Below, in pieces: positions 15,983 to 24,551 of a DNA stretch of 64,000 nt. Position 1 is the stretch's first letter, and each line of letters opens with the position of its first letter. Made by a program: the position numbers and the translations under genes. Source of the DNA: Gaiellales bacterium (GTDB lineage: Bacteria > Actinomycetota > Thermoleophilia > Gaiellales > JAICJC01); contig DASWRM010000076.1 in the NCBI GenBank assembly GCA_036403155.1, positions 130,909 through 194,908 of the forward strand, in the 5' to 3' direction. A model generated the notes under the pieces. That model was not told where the DNA came from and ran no database searches. It saw only the letters and a program-made list of their open reading frames with translations.

Positions 15983-18340
15983 TCAGCCGCGCAGCTCGGC
16001 GCCCACCCGCTCGCCGAGCGCGTCGACGATCCGCGTCCGCACGGCGTCGGCCTCTGCGTCGGTGAGGGTGCGGTCGGCCGCCTGGAAGTGCAGGTGGACG
16101 GCAACGCTCTGCTTGCCATCGCCGACCTGCGGGCCGCTGTACACGTCGAACACCTCCGCCCCGGTCAGCAGCTCGCCGCCGGCGGCGCGGATCTCCTCGA
16201 GCAGCGCGGATGCGGGCAGCTCGGCGTCGACGACGACCGCGATGTCCTGCCGCACGGCCGGATAGGTGATGACGTCGCGGTACAGCGGCATCAGGTCGCC
16301 GGCGTCGAGCTCGGTCAGGTCGATCTCGAACACGCTTACGGTCGCGTCGATCCCGAACGTCTCGGCCACGAGCGGATGCAGCTCGCCGAGCACCCCGCCC
16401 GAGCCCAGCCGGGCGGCCCGGCCGGGATGGAGGTACGGCTGCCCCGCGGCCGCCACATCGAGCGTCACGTGCAGCGCGCGGCCGAGCGCCTCCACCACGC
16501 CCTTCAGCTCGAAGTAGCCGGCATCGCGACCGGCGACCACGCCGGCGATGCGAACCGGCTGATGGGGAAGATCCTCGCCGGGAGCGGGCAGCACGACCCG
16601 TCCGATCTCGAACAGGGCGACGCGGTCGCGGCCCGCGTCCAGGTTTCGCCGTGCCGACTCGAGCAGCCCCGGGAAGAGCAGGGTGCGCAGCAGCGCCTGC
16701 TCGGCGCCCATGGGGTTGCTGACGCGCACGGCCTGCCGGGTGGGATGCTCGGCCTCGAGGCGCAAGCGGTCCCCGATGCCCTCGTCCGTGAAGGCGATGG
16801 TCACCGCCTCGGACAGCCCGGCGCCGAGCAGCACATCGGTGACGACCCGGCCCAGGTGGACGTCGCGGTCGAGCTTGCCGACCGCATCCGCATGCGGCGG
16901 CATGACGCTCGGCACCTTCCAGATGCCGTCGATCCGCGCCACCTCCTCGATCAGGTCGACCTCGCGCGGCGTGTCTGCAGCGCGCCACGTCGGCACCAGC
17001 CAGCCGCCGTCGCGCCGCTCGTAGCCGAGCCGGGTGAGCGCACGCTCGATGCGCCCGTCGTCGTACTCGATCCCGATCACGTGCTCGAGACGCTCGCGCC
17101 GCAGCGGCACCACCGGCCGGCGCGGCAGCTCCCCGTGCAGGTCGATGGTGCCCGGCACGAGCGTCGCCCCCGCGAGCTCGACCAGGAGCTGCGACGCCAG
17201 CGCGAGCGCGTGGGGAACGAGATGGGGGTCGAGCCCCTTCTCCCACCGGGTGGACCCCTCCGTGCGGAGCCCCAGCCTGGCGGACGCCCGCTGGATGTTC
17301 GGCCCGTCGAAGTTCGCGCACTCGATCAGCACGGTGGTCGTCTCGTCCGACACCTCGCTCCACTCGGATCCCATGAGGCCGCCGATGGCGGACGGCTTCT
17401 CGGCGTCTGCGATCACGACCACCTCGGAGTCGAGCGTCCGCTCCTGGCCGTCCAGGGTGACGACGCGTTCGCCGTCCGCCGCGCGGCGCACGATGATCTC
17501 CCGGCCCGCGACCTTGTCCAGGTCGAAGGCGTGCGTCGGCTCCCCGACGCAGAGCATCACGTAGTTGGTGATGTCGACGACGTTTGAGATCGGTCGCATG
17601 CCGGCTGCGGCGATGCGCGCCTTCAGCCACGGAGGCGACGGCCCCACCCGCACGCCCGTGAACACGCGCCCGGCCCACCGCGGGCACAGGTCCGGTGCAT
17701 CGACGCGGGCGGTCACGTGGTCCTCGACGCTTCCCTCGCCGGCCGGCGCGGGGTCGGCGCCCGGCCACGGCGCGAGGTCCGCGTCGAGCGACGCCGACAC
17801 CTCGCGCGCCACGCCGTAGACCGACAGGCAGTCCGGCCGGTTGGGCGTGATCTCGAACTCCAGCACCGCCTCGTCGATCGGAAGCACGTCGGCGAGCGGT
17901 GTGCCCGGCTCCAGGCCGTCCGGGAGGAGCATCAGGCCGGCATGCTCCTGCGACAGCTCGAGCTCCCGCTCGGAGAGCATCATGCCGTCGGACTCGACGC
18001 CCCGGAGCTTTGCCCTGCGCAGGACGGTGCCGTCGGGCAGCGTCGCGCCCGGGAGCGCCACCGCGACCGTACTTCCCACGCCGAAGTTGGTCGCTCCGCA
18101 GACGATCCGGCGCGGCTCGGCCTCCCCCACGTCGACGGTCGCCAGCGACAGCCGGTCTGCATTCGGATGCTGCTCGCGTGTGAGCACGCGCCCGACCCGG
18201 AACCCCTCGCCGCCCGCCGGCACGCCGGTGTCGTGGATCGCCTCGAGCTTCGTGCCGGTCATGCTCATCAGCTCACCAAGCTCGCGCAGCGGCATGTCGA
18301 AGGTCACGTACTCGCGCAGCCAGGACACGGGCACCCTCAT
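15983..18340 (-). CDS. pheT: Phenylalanine--tRNA ligase beta subunit
   Basis: 785 residues from ATG 18340, which overlaps the pheS stop (ATGA). Order: N-terminal MRVPVSWLREYV, the EMAP/OB tRNA-binding domain at about 40-150, the B3/B4 editing domain (GWVDPFAAG-type region at WEKGLDPHLV), B5 domain (PNRPDCLS is near the beginning of the core), and the C-terminal ferredoxin-fold anticodon domain. It completes the alpha2beta2 synthetase and hydrolyses Tyr-tRNA-Phe. Longer upstream reading is only open frame inside pheS. Confidence 0.96.
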   Translation of the reverse strand: MRVPVSWLREYVTFDMPLRELGELMSMTGTKLEAIHDTGVPAGGEGFRVGRVLTREQHPNADRLSLATVDVGEAEPRRIVCGATNFGVGSTVAVALPGATLPDGTVLRRAKLRGVESDGMMLSERELELSQEHAGLMLLPDGLEPGTPLADVLPIDEAVLEFEITPNRPDCLSVYGVAREVSASLDADLAPWPGADPAPAGEGSVEDHVTARVDAPDLCPRWAGRVFTGVRVGPSPPWLKARIAAAGMRPISNVVDITNYVMLCVGEPTHAFDLDKVAGREIIVRRAADGERVVTLDGQERTLDSEVVVIADAEKPSAIGGLMGSEWSEVSDETTTVLIECANFDGPNIQRASARLGLRTEGSTRWEKGLDPHLVPHALALASQLLVELAGATLVPGTIDLHGELPRRPVVPLRRERLEHVIGIEYDDGRIERALTRLGYERRDGGWLVPTWRAADTPREVDLIEEVARIDGIWKVPSVMPPHADAVGKLDRDVHLGRVVTDVLLGAGLSEAVTIAFTDEGIGDRLRLEAEHPTRQAVRVSNPMGAEQALLRTLLFPGLLESARRNLDAGRDRVALFEIGRVVLPAPGEDLPHQPVRIAGVVAGRDAGYFELKGVVEALGRALHVTLDVAAAGQPYLHPGRAARLGSGGVLGELHPLVAETFGIDATVSVFEIDLTELDAGDLMPLYRDVITYPAVRQDIAVVVDAELPASALLEEIRAAGGELLTGAEVFDVYSGPQVGDGKQSVAVHLHFQAADRTLTDAEADAVRTRIVDALGERVGAELRG

Positions 18341-19362
18341 CCGAACTGCTCCATCAGCCGCAGGTCGTTCTCCCACAGCCAGCGGATGTCCGGGACGGCG
18401 TGGCGCAGGGCGGCGATCCGCTCCACGCCCATCCCCCACGCGTACCCGGTCAGCCGCTCGGCGTCGTACCCGTCGACGTAGGCGTACAGGTTCGGGTCGA
18501 CCATCCCGGCACCGAGGATCTCGACCCAGCCCTCGGCCCGGCACACCCGGCACGGCGAGCCGTCGCGCGCGCAGTTGAAGCACGAGACGTCGACCTCCAC
18601 CGACGGTTCGGTGAACGGGAAGAAGTGCGGGCGCAGCCGCACGTCGCGGTCGGCGCCGAACATCTCGCGCGCGAAGGCCAGCAGCGTGCCCTTCAGGTGC
18701 GCAAGCGACAGGCCCTCGTCCACCGCCAGGCCCTCGATCTGGGTGAACATCGCGGTGTGCGTGCTGTCGGGCGTGTCACGCCGGTAGCACCGGCCCATGG
18801 TGGCCATGTAGACCGGCGGCGGCTGCGCCTCCATGGTGCGGATCTGCATCGGCGAGGTGTGCGTGCGCAGCACGGTGTGGTCGTCGACGTAATACGTGTC
18901 CGACGGCTGGCGGGTCGGGTGCGTCCCGGCGTGGTTGAGGGCATCGAAGTTGCGGTACACCGTCTCGACCTCCGGGCCGTCGGCCACGCGATAGCCGAGC
19001 CCGACGAGCACCGCCAGGATCTCGCGGCCGGTCTGCTCGATCAGGTGGGTATGGCCGCGCTCGACGGGCCGCCCCGGCAGGGTCACGTCCACGCGGTCGC
19101 GTCGCAGGCGCTCCTCGAGCTCAGCCGCCCGCAGCTGCGTCTCGCGCGCGTCCAGGGCCGACTCGAGCGCCCGCCGAACCTCGTTCAGCACCTTCCCGCG
19201 CGGGCCGCGCTGCTCGGCGGGCAGCGTGCCGAGCTCGCGAAGCGCCTGCACGAGCGGCGCGCGGCGGCCGAGCAGCGAGATGCGCACCTGCTCGAGCGAG
19301 TCGGAGTCGGTCGCGCGCTCGACGGCGGCGAGCCCCTCCCGCTGGACGGTCTCGGGATTCAT
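18337..19362 (-). CDS. pheS: Phenylalanine--tRNA ligase alpha subunit
   Basis: 341 residues. The N-terminal coiled coil spans about 1-85 (LRELGTLPAEQRGPRGKVLN), followed by class II motif 1, motif 2 (HTSPMQIRTM, RCYRRDTPDSTHTAMFTQIE) and motif 3 (GYAWGMGVERIAAL). A TACACT -10 box lies 9 nt before its ATG, so pheST has its own promoter instead of depending on the infC operon upstream. No T-box leader is present. Confidence 0.97.
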   Translation of the reverse strand: MNPETVQREGLAAVERATDSDSLEQVRISLLGRRAPLVQALRELGTLPAEQRGPRGKVLNEVRRALESALDARETQLRAAELEERLRRDRVDVTLPGRPVERGHTHLIEQTGREILAVLVGLGYRVADGPEVETVYRNFDALNHAGTHPTRQPSDTYYVDDHTVLRTHTSPMQIRTMEAQPPPVYMATMGRCYRRDTPDSTHTAMFTQIEGLAVDEGLSLAHLKGTLLAFAREMFGADRDVRLRPHFFPFTEPSVEVDVSCFNCARDGSPCRVCRAEGWVEILGAGMVDPNLYAYVDGYDAERLTGYAWGMGVERIAALRHAVPDIRWLWENDLRLMEQFG

Positions 19363-19371
19363 GAGCGCACA

Positions 19372-19377
19372 AGTGTA
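19372..19377 (-). promoter_or_regulatory. Candidate -10 box TACACT for pheST
   Basis: TACACT on the minus strand ends 9 nt before the pheS ATG at 19362. The 54-bp gap between pheS and the divergent methyltransferase leaves no room for a T-box leader. Confidence 0.45.
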
Positions 19378-19404
19378 CCGAGCGGCCGGTCACGGCCCTG
19401 CTTG

Positions 19405-19410
19405 TACGCT
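19405..19410 (+). promoter_or_regulatory. -10 box TACGCT placed for a leaderless transcript
   Basis: TACGCT ends 6 nt before the ATG at 19417, the same hexamer and spacing as seen before the genes at 21484 and 44497. Confidence 0.55.
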
Positions 19411-19416
19411 TGCGGC

Positions 19417-20151
19417 ATGACGGGCACCACCAGCGCCGATCCGTACGGGGCTCTCGGCACCGCGTACGACGCCTGGTGCCGTTCGGTCACGGAGGACATC
19501 GGGTTCTACGTCGACCTCGCGCTGGCGACGGGCGGTCCCGTGCTCGAGGTCGGTGTCGGCAGCGGCCGGGTCGCGGTGCCGACGGCGCTCGCCGGGGTCG
19601 AGGTTGTCGGGGTCGATGTCAGCGAGGACATGCTCGACCTGGCATGGGCGAAGGCGCTGCCGCACCGTGTGCCGCTTCGGCTGGTGCGCGCCGACATGCG
19701 CGACCTGCCCGATCTGGGCACCTTCCGGCTGGTGACGGTTCCGTTCCGCGCGCTGCTGCATCTCCACGACGACGCCGAGCGGCTGGCGGTGCTGCGCTTG
19801 CTCCATGCGCGCCTCCGCCCAGGGGGCCGGCTGGCGTTCGACGTGTTCCATCCCGACCGGATCGACATCGAGGAGACGCACGGCCGCTGGCTCGAGCGCG
19901 AGCCGGGCATCCACGAGCGCGCCGACTGGCGGCCGCACGAGCGGACGCTGACGCTGGCGGTGCGCACCCGCGGGCGCGCGACGACGATGGAGCTCAGCTG
20001 GGCCGAGCCTCGCACCTGGGCGGGCCTGCTGGCCCAGGCTGGGTTCGACGACGTGCGGCGCTACGGCGGGTTCCACGGCGAGCCGCTGAGGATCGACAGC
20101 CCGGATTCGGTATGGGTGGCAACAGCATCGGAGGCCGCGGCGGCCGGCTGA
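19417..20151 (+). CDS. Class I SAM-dependent methyltransferase
   Basis: 244 residues. Motif I is LEVGVGSGRVAVP (about 44-56), followed by the acidic end of strand 2 in GVDVSEDML, motif post-I RADMRDLPD, and LRPGGRLAFDVFHP for motif III. The C-terminal half has WLEREPGIHERADW and WTLE-like strands typical of small-molecule methyltransferases. The substrate is unknown. It is inserted between rplT-SpoU and pheS against the direction of both, and its last 158 nt overlap the 3' end of the convergent phosphoesterase gene. Confidence 0.88.
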   Translation: MTGTTSADPYGALGTAYDAWCRSVTEDIGFYVDLALATGGPVLEVGVGSGRVAVPTALAGVEVVGVDVSEDMLDLAWAKALPHRVPLRLVRADMRDLPDLGTFRLVTVPFRALLHLHDDAERLAVLRLLHARLRPGGRLAFDVFHPDRIDIEETHGRWLEREPGIHERADWRPHERTLTLAVRTRGRATTMELSWAEPRTWAGLLAQAGFDDVRRYGGFHGEPLRIDSPDSVWVATASEAAAAG

Positions 20152-21484
20152 AGTCGAACTCCGTCGCGAGGCTTCCCAGCTGCGCCGCGTTCTCGCGGAC
20201 GCTCGGCCGCGAGTCGGGCCGCCCATCGGTCTGCGGGTCGATCCGGCCGCCGCCCAGGAAGTCGTCCTCGATGAACTTCAGGTAGGCGTCGAAGCTGAGC
20301 GTCTGATGGTCGACGTACCCGCTGCGCGCATACGGGCTGATCATCAGACCCGGTACACGCATCCCGTAGCCCAGCGAGTCGACGTATGGCGGCTTCACGT
20401 GGTCGAAGAAGCCGCCCCAGTCGTCCCACGCGACGAAGATCGCGCTCGACCGCCAGTCAGGCGAGCGCATGACCGCGTTCACGATTCGCGTCACCCAGGC
20501 CTGACCGCGCCAGATCGGTGAGGGCGGGTGCTCGCTGTCCTGGATGCTCGGGACGACCCAGGACACGCTCGGCAGGCGTCCCTCGCGAGCGTCGGTGAAG
20601 AAGTCGTCGGAAGGCTGGACGTTCACGACCTGGTGGTCCTGGTGGACGTCCATGAAGTGCGGGAGCGGGTTCCAGATACTGGGCGTATGCGAGCTCTGGA
20701 CGTGTGTCGGGCACCGCATGTCTCCATCCGCGCAGTCGGGTTGCAGGCCGGGCTCGACGAAGTAGCGCCAGGTGACGTCATGCTGGGCGAGCAGATACGT
20801 GAGATCCGTCCAGGGGAAGCGGACACCCGGACCGACCGGCGGGCGCTTCCACCCGATGAACGGCCGGCAGCTGAGCGGGTCGGTGCGCGAGGTGCAGGTC
20901 GCCGACCACCCGGACACCAGCGCTAGGTGCGAGGGCAGGCTCCAGCCCAGGTTCGACGCGAACATGTGATCCTGAAGCACGAACCGGTGCGCATAGCGCC
21001 AGTAGTTCGGGATCTCGGCCGCCGTGTGGTAGCCCATCACGTCAGGCCGCTGCGTATCCACAACGCAGTCCGGCGTGGTCGGATTCGTGCGGCATAGACC
21101 CCTCATGGCGCCGCGGAGGCGCCGGACGAACCCGTCCATCCTCCCGCCGTCGATGTCTGCCAGCGCGTCGGCAACGGTGTGCGGCCCGCCGGTATCCACC
21201 TGGCGTGTGTCGTGATACGGGAGCAGGCACCCGCCCATCCCCGGATCGACGTTGCAGTCGGCCCGCCCGTCGAGCACGCGGCGCGGAATCCCGTCGGCTC
21301 CCGGAAAGGTGCCGAAATAGTTGTCGAACGAGCGGTTCTCCTGCATCACCACGATCACATGGCGTATCCGGTGGATTCCGGGCGGGATCGACGGGGCGCC
21401 GGCGGGAGCGCCGCCGCAGCCGGACGCTGCCGCCGTGGCGAGGACCGCCAGGGACGTCGCAGCGACGCGGATCGCCGTTCCCAT
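19994..21484 (-). CDS. Secreted lipoprotein phosphoesterase (phospholipase C / acid phosphatase AcpA family)
   Basis: 496 residues with a lipobox ending at Cys23 (AAASGC). The family signature QENRSFDNYFGTFPGADG is at about 49-66; the metal-binding GYHTAAEIPNYWRYAHRF, PSHLALVSGW, ILVWDDWGGFFDHVKPP-type segment (here FVAWDDWGGFFDHVKPPYVD) and GMRVPGLMISPYAR follow. These extracellular enzymes cleave phosphate esters or phospholipids, often under phosphate limitation. Homologues end soon after FDFSRPPRPPMLLPP, about position 457; the remaining ~39 residues are Arg/Pro/Ser-rich and read antisense through the methyltransferase, which suggests a lost stop codon. A TACGCT box 6 nt before ATG indicates a leaderless mRNA. 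Confidence 0.88.
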   Translation of the reverse strand: MGTAIRVAATSLAVLATAAASGCGGAPAGAPSIPPGIHRIRHVIVVMQENRSFDNYFGTFPGADGIPRRVLDGRADCNVDPGMGGCLLPYHDTRQVDTGGPHTVADALADIDGGRMDGFVRRLRGAMRGLCRTNPTTPDCVVDTQRPDVMGYHTAAEIPNYWRYAHRFVLQDHMFASNLGWSLPSHLALVSGWSATCTSRTDPLSCRPFIGWKRPPVGPGVRFPWTDLTYLLAQHDVTWRYFVEPGLQPDCADGDMRCPTHVQSSHTPSIWNPLPHFMDVHQDHQVVNVQPSDDFFTDAREGRLPSVSWVVPSIQDSEHPPSPIWRGQAWVTRIVNAVMRSPDWRSSAIFVAWDDWGGFFDHVKPPYVDSLGYGMRVPGLMISPYARSGYVDHQTLSFDAYLKFIEDDFLGGGRIDPQTDGRPDSRPSVRENAAQLGSLATEFDFSRPPRPPMLLPPIPNPGCRSSAARRGTRRSAARRRTQPGPAGPPRCEARPS

Positions 21485-21490
21485 CCCGCC

Positions 21491-21496
21491 AGCGTA
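21491..21496 (-). promoter_or_regulatory. -10 box TACGCT placed for a leaderless transcript
   Basis: On the minus strand TACGCT ends 6 nt before the ATG at 21484. It gives the phosphoesterase its own promoter in the 43-bp gap after the SpoU gene. Confidence 0.55.
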
Positions 21497-21527
21497 GGCG
21501 CCAACGGTTGGAGCGGTTCAATCCCGG

Positions 21528-22301
21528 TCAGGACGCTGCTGAGCGGACCGCCGCACGCTGGCGGACGGCCTCGTAGAGGGCGACGGTGGCCGCCGCGGCC
21601 GCGTTCAGCGACTCCGCGCCCGGCGCCTGTGGGATGCGCGCGGTGACCTCCGCCGCCTCCACCAGCTCGGCCGGCAGCCCCAGCCGCTCGGCGCCCACGA
21701 GCAGCACGATCGGGCCGGTCAGGTCGACCTCCCACAGCTCGCTTCCGGCGTCGGGGACGAGCGCGACCCGCGTCGCGCCTGAAGGGGGCTCGGCCGCCTG
21801 TTCGATCGGCACGCGGAACACCGCGCCCATCGACGCGCGCACGCCCTTGCCCGAGAGCGGGTCCGAGCACCCCGGCGAGAGGGTCAGGTAGGCCGGGCCC
21901 AGTGCCCCCGCCGTGCGGACGACCGTGCCGACGTTGCCGGGATCGATGACGCGATGCAGGTGGACACCCAGATCCGCATCCGGCGCGCGTTGCGGAAGAT
22001 CTCCGCGGCGAAACGTGCAGATCACCCGTGCCGGGTGGCCGAGCGATCCCAGGTCCGCGAGCAGCGCGTCCGCGACGGCGTGCACCGGCCCGCCGCGGGC
22101 CAGGCGCGCAACGAGCCCGTCCGGCGGCGGGCGGTCTGCGGCGACGAAGGTCTCGGCGGGCAGCACACCGGCCGCGAGCGCCTCCTCGACGATGTCCTCG
22201 CCCTCGGCGAGGAACAGGCCGGCGGCGGACCGGTGCCGCTTGGCCTGCAGCTTGCGGGCGGCCTTCAGCCGCGCGTTCGCAGGCGAGGTGATCGGCTCCA
22301 T
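21528..22301 (-). CDS. TrmH/SpoU-family RNA 2'-O-methyltransferase
   Basis: 257 residues. The N-terminal substrate-binding domain spans about 1-95 (ITSPANARLKAARKLQAKRH is the common opening of this family), followed by the SPOUT knot with motif 1 (LHRVIDPGNVGTVVRTAGAL), motif 2 (IVLLVGAERLGLPAEL) and motif 3 (IPQAPGAESLNAAAAATVAL). It methylates ribose in rRNA or tRNA using SAM; the specific site is not predictable. It follows rplT by 21 nt, a common arrangement in which it is cotranscribed with infC-rpmI-rplT. Confidence 0.92.
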   Translation of the reverse strand: MEPITSPANARLKAARKLQAKRHRSAAGLFLAEGEDIVEEALAAGVLPAETFVAADRPPPDGLVARLARGGPVHAVADALLADLGSLGHPARVICTFRRGDLPQRAPDADLGVHLHRVIDPGNVGTVVRTAGALGPAYLTLSPGCSDPLSGKGVRASMGAVFRVPIEQAAEPPSGATRVALVPDAGSELWEVDLTGPIVLLVGAERLGLPAELVEAAEVTARIPQAPGAESLNAAAAATVALYEAVRQRAAVRSAAS

Positions 22302-22322
22302 GGCGGGCGGTAGCCCGATGGC

Positions 22323-22685
22323 TCAGGCCTCGGCCAGCGCGGCCTTGGCGGCGTCGGCGATCACGGTGAACGCCTGGGGATCGGCGACCGCGATGTCGGC
22401 GAGCACCTTGCGGTCGAGCTCGATCTCGGCCAGCTTCAGCCCGTGCATGAACTGGTTGTAGGAGAGGCCGTTTTGCCGGGCGCCCGCGTTGATGCGGATG
22501 ATCCAGAGCCGGCGGAAGTCCCGCTTGCGAGCCCTGCGGTCGCGGTAGGAGTAGGCGAGCGACCGCATCACCTGCTCCTTGGCGTGCTTGTAGGTGTTGC
22601 TCTTCAGGCCGCGGTAGCCCTTGGCCTGCTCGAGCACCTCCCGGCGCTTCTTCTTGGCGTGAACGCTGCGCTTGACGCGTGCCAT
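22323..22685 (-). CDS. rplT: Ribosomal protein bL20
   Basis: 120 residues with the invariant [20 protein letters not shown] opening, the long basic helix ([20 protein letters not shown]) and the C-terminal globular part with [19 protein letters not shown]. It binds 23S rRNA early in 50S assembly. It follows rpmI by 9 nt. In other bacteria L20 also represses its own operon through the infC leader; whether that holds here is not shown by sequence. Confidence 0.98.
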   Translation of the reverse strand: MARVKRSVHAKKKRREVLEQAKGYRGLKSNTYKHAKEQVMRSLAYSYRDRRARKRDFRRLWIIRINAGARQNGLSYNQFMHGLKLAEIELDRKVLADIAVADPQAFTVIADAAKAALAEA

Positions 22686-22694
22686 CGCTGACTC

Positions 22695-22892
22695 CTATCG
22701 CTTGCCGAGGAGGCGCAGCGCCTCACGGGTGTCCATGGGCGCGAGCCCGGTGTCCTTGCGCTTCGCGCGCCGGCGTTTCGCTGACTTGTGCTCGAGCAGG
22801 TGGCTCTTGAACGCGCGGCGGCGCATGACCTTTCCGCCGGCAGAGAGCCGGAGCCGCTTGCCTGCGGCTGACGACGTCTTCATCTTTGGCAT
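22695..22892 (-). CDS. rpmI: Ribosomal protein bL35
   Basis: 65 residues: [20 protein letters not shown], the K/R-rich middle with [15 protein letters not shown], and the C-terminal helix [10 protein letters not shown]. This is normal length and pattern for bL35. It lies 9 nt after infC and 9 nt before rplT in the conserved infC-rpmI-rplT operon. Confidence 0.97.
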   Translation of the reverse strand: MPKMKTSSAAGKRLRLSAGGKVMRRRAFKSHLLEHKSAKRRRAKRKDTGLAPMDTREALRLLGKR

Positions 22893-22901
22893 TGCTGTCT
22901 C

Positions 22902-23600
22902 CTACGTGTTCTTCGCGGCGGTGGCCGTGCCGGCCGCGGTGTCGCTGGGGGCCTCGGCCTCGGCGGGAACCTCATCGACCTGGGCGGAAACCTCATCGAC
23001 CTGGGCGGGAACCTCATCGACCTCGGCGGGCGCGTCGGCCGCGTGAGGTGCCGGCGCATTCTTGTGGGGCGCCAGCATCATCACCATGTTGCGACCGTCC
23101 TGGAGCGGAGCCGACTCCACCACGCCGAGCTCCTGCACCTCGTCGGCGAGCTTCAGCAGCAGCACCTTCCCGCGCTCGGGGTGCGCCTGCTCCCGCCCGC
23201 GGAACATGATCGTCACCTTGACCTTGTCCCGGTTCTTGAGGAAGCGGACGACGTGCCCCTTCTTGGTCGCGTAGTCGTGCGGGTCGATCTTTGGTCGCAG
23301 CTTGATCTCCTTGATGGTGATGGTCGACTGGTGCTTGCGTGCGAGCTTGGCCTTCTGCTCCTGCTCGTACTTGTACTTCGAGTAGTCCATCACCCGGCAC
23401 ACGGGCGGCTTCGCGTCGGGAGCGACCTCGACCAGGTCGAGGTTCTTGTCCCACGCGTACTTGAGCGCCTCGTCGGTGCTCTTGATGCCGATCTGCTCCC
23501 CGTCTGCGCCGATCAGGCGCACCTGGGGAACGCGGATCGCATCGTTGATCCGGGTGGTCGGCTCCTGGGGCCGCTGGTCGAATCGTCGCCGCGGTCTCAA
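22902..23600 (-). CDS. infC: Translation initiation factor IF-3, start uncertain
   Basis: The IF-3 core is complete: [20 protein letters not shown], the linker helix ([17 protein letters not shown]), and the C-terminal domain ([39 protein letters not shown]). A C-terminal tail of about 50 residues has tandem acidic repeats (VDEVPAQ units) absent in typical IF-3. The frame is open to GTG 23678, but that codon lies in a terminator-like hairpin (23661-23682), so it is not a credible start. TTG 23600 gives 232 residues and is the nearest usual start codon before the core; infC often uses rare starts, so another codon is possible. Confidence 0.93.
   Translation of the reverse strand: MRPRRRFDQRPQEPTTRINDAIRVPQVRLIGADGEQIGIKSTDEALKYAWDKNLDLVEVAPDAKPPVCRVMDYSKYKYEQEQKAKLARKHQSTITIKEIKLRPKIDPHDYATKKGHVVRFLKNRDKVKVTIMFRGREQAHPERGKVLLLKLADEVQELGVVESAPLQDGRNMVMMLAPHKNAPAPHAADAPAEVDEVPAQVDEVSAQVDEVPAEAEAPSDTAAGTATAAKNT
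22962..23024 (-). repeat. Three tandem 21-bp repeats inside infC
   Basis: Three near-identical 21-bp units at 22962-22982, 22983-23003 and 23004-23024 encode the seven-residue unit [14 protein letters not shown] in the IF-3 tail. They differ at only two or three bases, so the expansion is recent or is being homogenised. Length in phase with codons keeps the reading frame. Confidence 0.85.
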
Positions 23601-23655
23601 GAGGTGGGCCCAGTCACGATCAGGGTCAAGCTCGAAGTCTCCCTTCGTCGACAAC

Positions 23656-23682
23656 GCAAAACGGGCGCCGCAAGGCACCCGT
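23656..23682 (-). terminator. Terminator-like hairpin in the infC leader (attenuator candidate)
   Basis: On the minus strand ACGGGTGCC-TTGC-GGCGCCCGT forms a 9-bp stem with a 4-nt loop (one G-T pair), followed at once by TTTT. It lies about 60-80 nt before the likely infC start and after the promoter side of the leader. Many infC-rpmI-rplT operons are controlled by a leader attenuator or L20 feedback; this hairpin fits that role. Confidence 0.65.
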
Positions 23683-23906
23683 CCTCATACTTCCCACCGG
23701 GGAAGCGACCGTCATACTGCTCGGTTGAACCCGCCAGACGCGTGGAGCGCGGCGGGTGAGAAGCGGGATGCCTCTGCTTTGCCAGGGCTGGAGTATAGCC
23801 GACGCCCGGCGACCGGCTCCCGCCGGTGTGACGTTCTGGTTACAGACGCGACAAACCTTGGGCGCGAGCCCTTGACCTGCGCCGCGGTGTTCGTAATGAT
23901 CGCCGC
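23683..23906. other. 224-bp divergent control region between infC and the phosphoribosyltransferase
   Basis: No gene. It should hold the infC operon promoter (minus strand) and the promoter for the gene at 23907: AATGAT ends 6 nt before GTG 23907, again leaderless spacing. No confident -35 was seen for infC. Confidence 0.4.
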
Positions 23907-24551
23907 GTGTTCAAGGACAGGACACAGGCGGGCGCGGGCCTCGCCGCCGCGCTCCCCGACCTTCGGCTAAAGAGCAACGTGACCGTGGTCGGGCTGGCGC
24001 GCGGCGGTGTCGAGGTCGCGGCCGAGGCGGCACACCTGCTGCAGCTCCCGCTCGACGTGCTCTGCATCCGCAAGGTGGGCATGCCGGGGTATCCGGAGCT
24101 TGCGATGGGCGCCGTGGCCCCGCAGGGCGAGCGGTTCACGAACCGCCGGATCGCGTCGCTGCTGACGACGCGGCAGATCGAGGAGGCCTACGAGGGGGCG
24201 ATGGCCGAGGCGCGGGCGATGGACGAGCGGCTGCGCTCGGGGCTGCCGATGACGCTCGTCGGCAGGGTCGCGGTGATCATCGACGACGGCGCGGCGACGG
24301 GCGCCTCGGTGCGCGCGGCGATCGCAGCGGTGCGCAATGCGGGCGCGCGGCAGATGATCGTGGCGCTGCCCGTGCTGCCGCGGCCGGCGGCGGAGCGGCT
24401 CGCGCGCGAGTGCGACCGGCTCGTGACGCTGCGCGCGCCGCAGCGGTTCCAGTCGGTCGGCCAGTTCTACGAGGACTTCCACCCCGTGTCCGAGGAGCGC
24501 GTGCGTGACCTGCTCGCGGCGGCGGAGCCTGCCGTCGAGCAGCCCGCCTAG
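23907..24551 (+). CDS. Phosphoribosyltransferase-domain protein
   Basis: 214 residues from GTG 23907. The type I phosphoribosyltransferase fold is visible: TVVGLARGGVEVAAEAAHLL for the first strand-helix, RKVGMPGYPELAMGAV (the flexible loop), and the PRPP-binding motif VAVIIDDGAATGASVRAAI at about 120-138. The C-terminus has YEDFHPVSEERVRDLL, shared with the free-standing PRTase family often found next to stress genes. The natural substrate is not known for this family. Its stop codon shares the palindrome CTAG with the stop of the convergent kce gene. Confidence 0.88.
   Translation: MFKDRTQAGAGLAAALPDLRLKSNVTVVGLARGGVEVAAEAAHLLQLPLDVLCIRKVGMPGYPELAMGAVAPQGERFTNRRIASLLTTRQIEEAYEGAMAEARAMDERLRSGLPMTLVGRVAVIIDDGAATGASVRAAIAAVRNAGARQMIVALPVLPRPAAERLARECDRLVTLRAPQRFQSVGQFYEDFHPVSEERVRDLLAAAEPAVEQPA

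Noticed and set aside
19363-19416. T-box leader for pheST or thrS
   Set aside because: The gaps before pheS (54 bp) and thrS (41 bp) are too short for a T-box, and no T-box sequence was seen.
19994-21484. Mobile element carrying the methyltransferase and phosphoesterase
   Set aside because: No transposase, integrase or terminal repeats flank the pair, and base composition matches the neighbours. The insertion is real but its mechanism is not visible.
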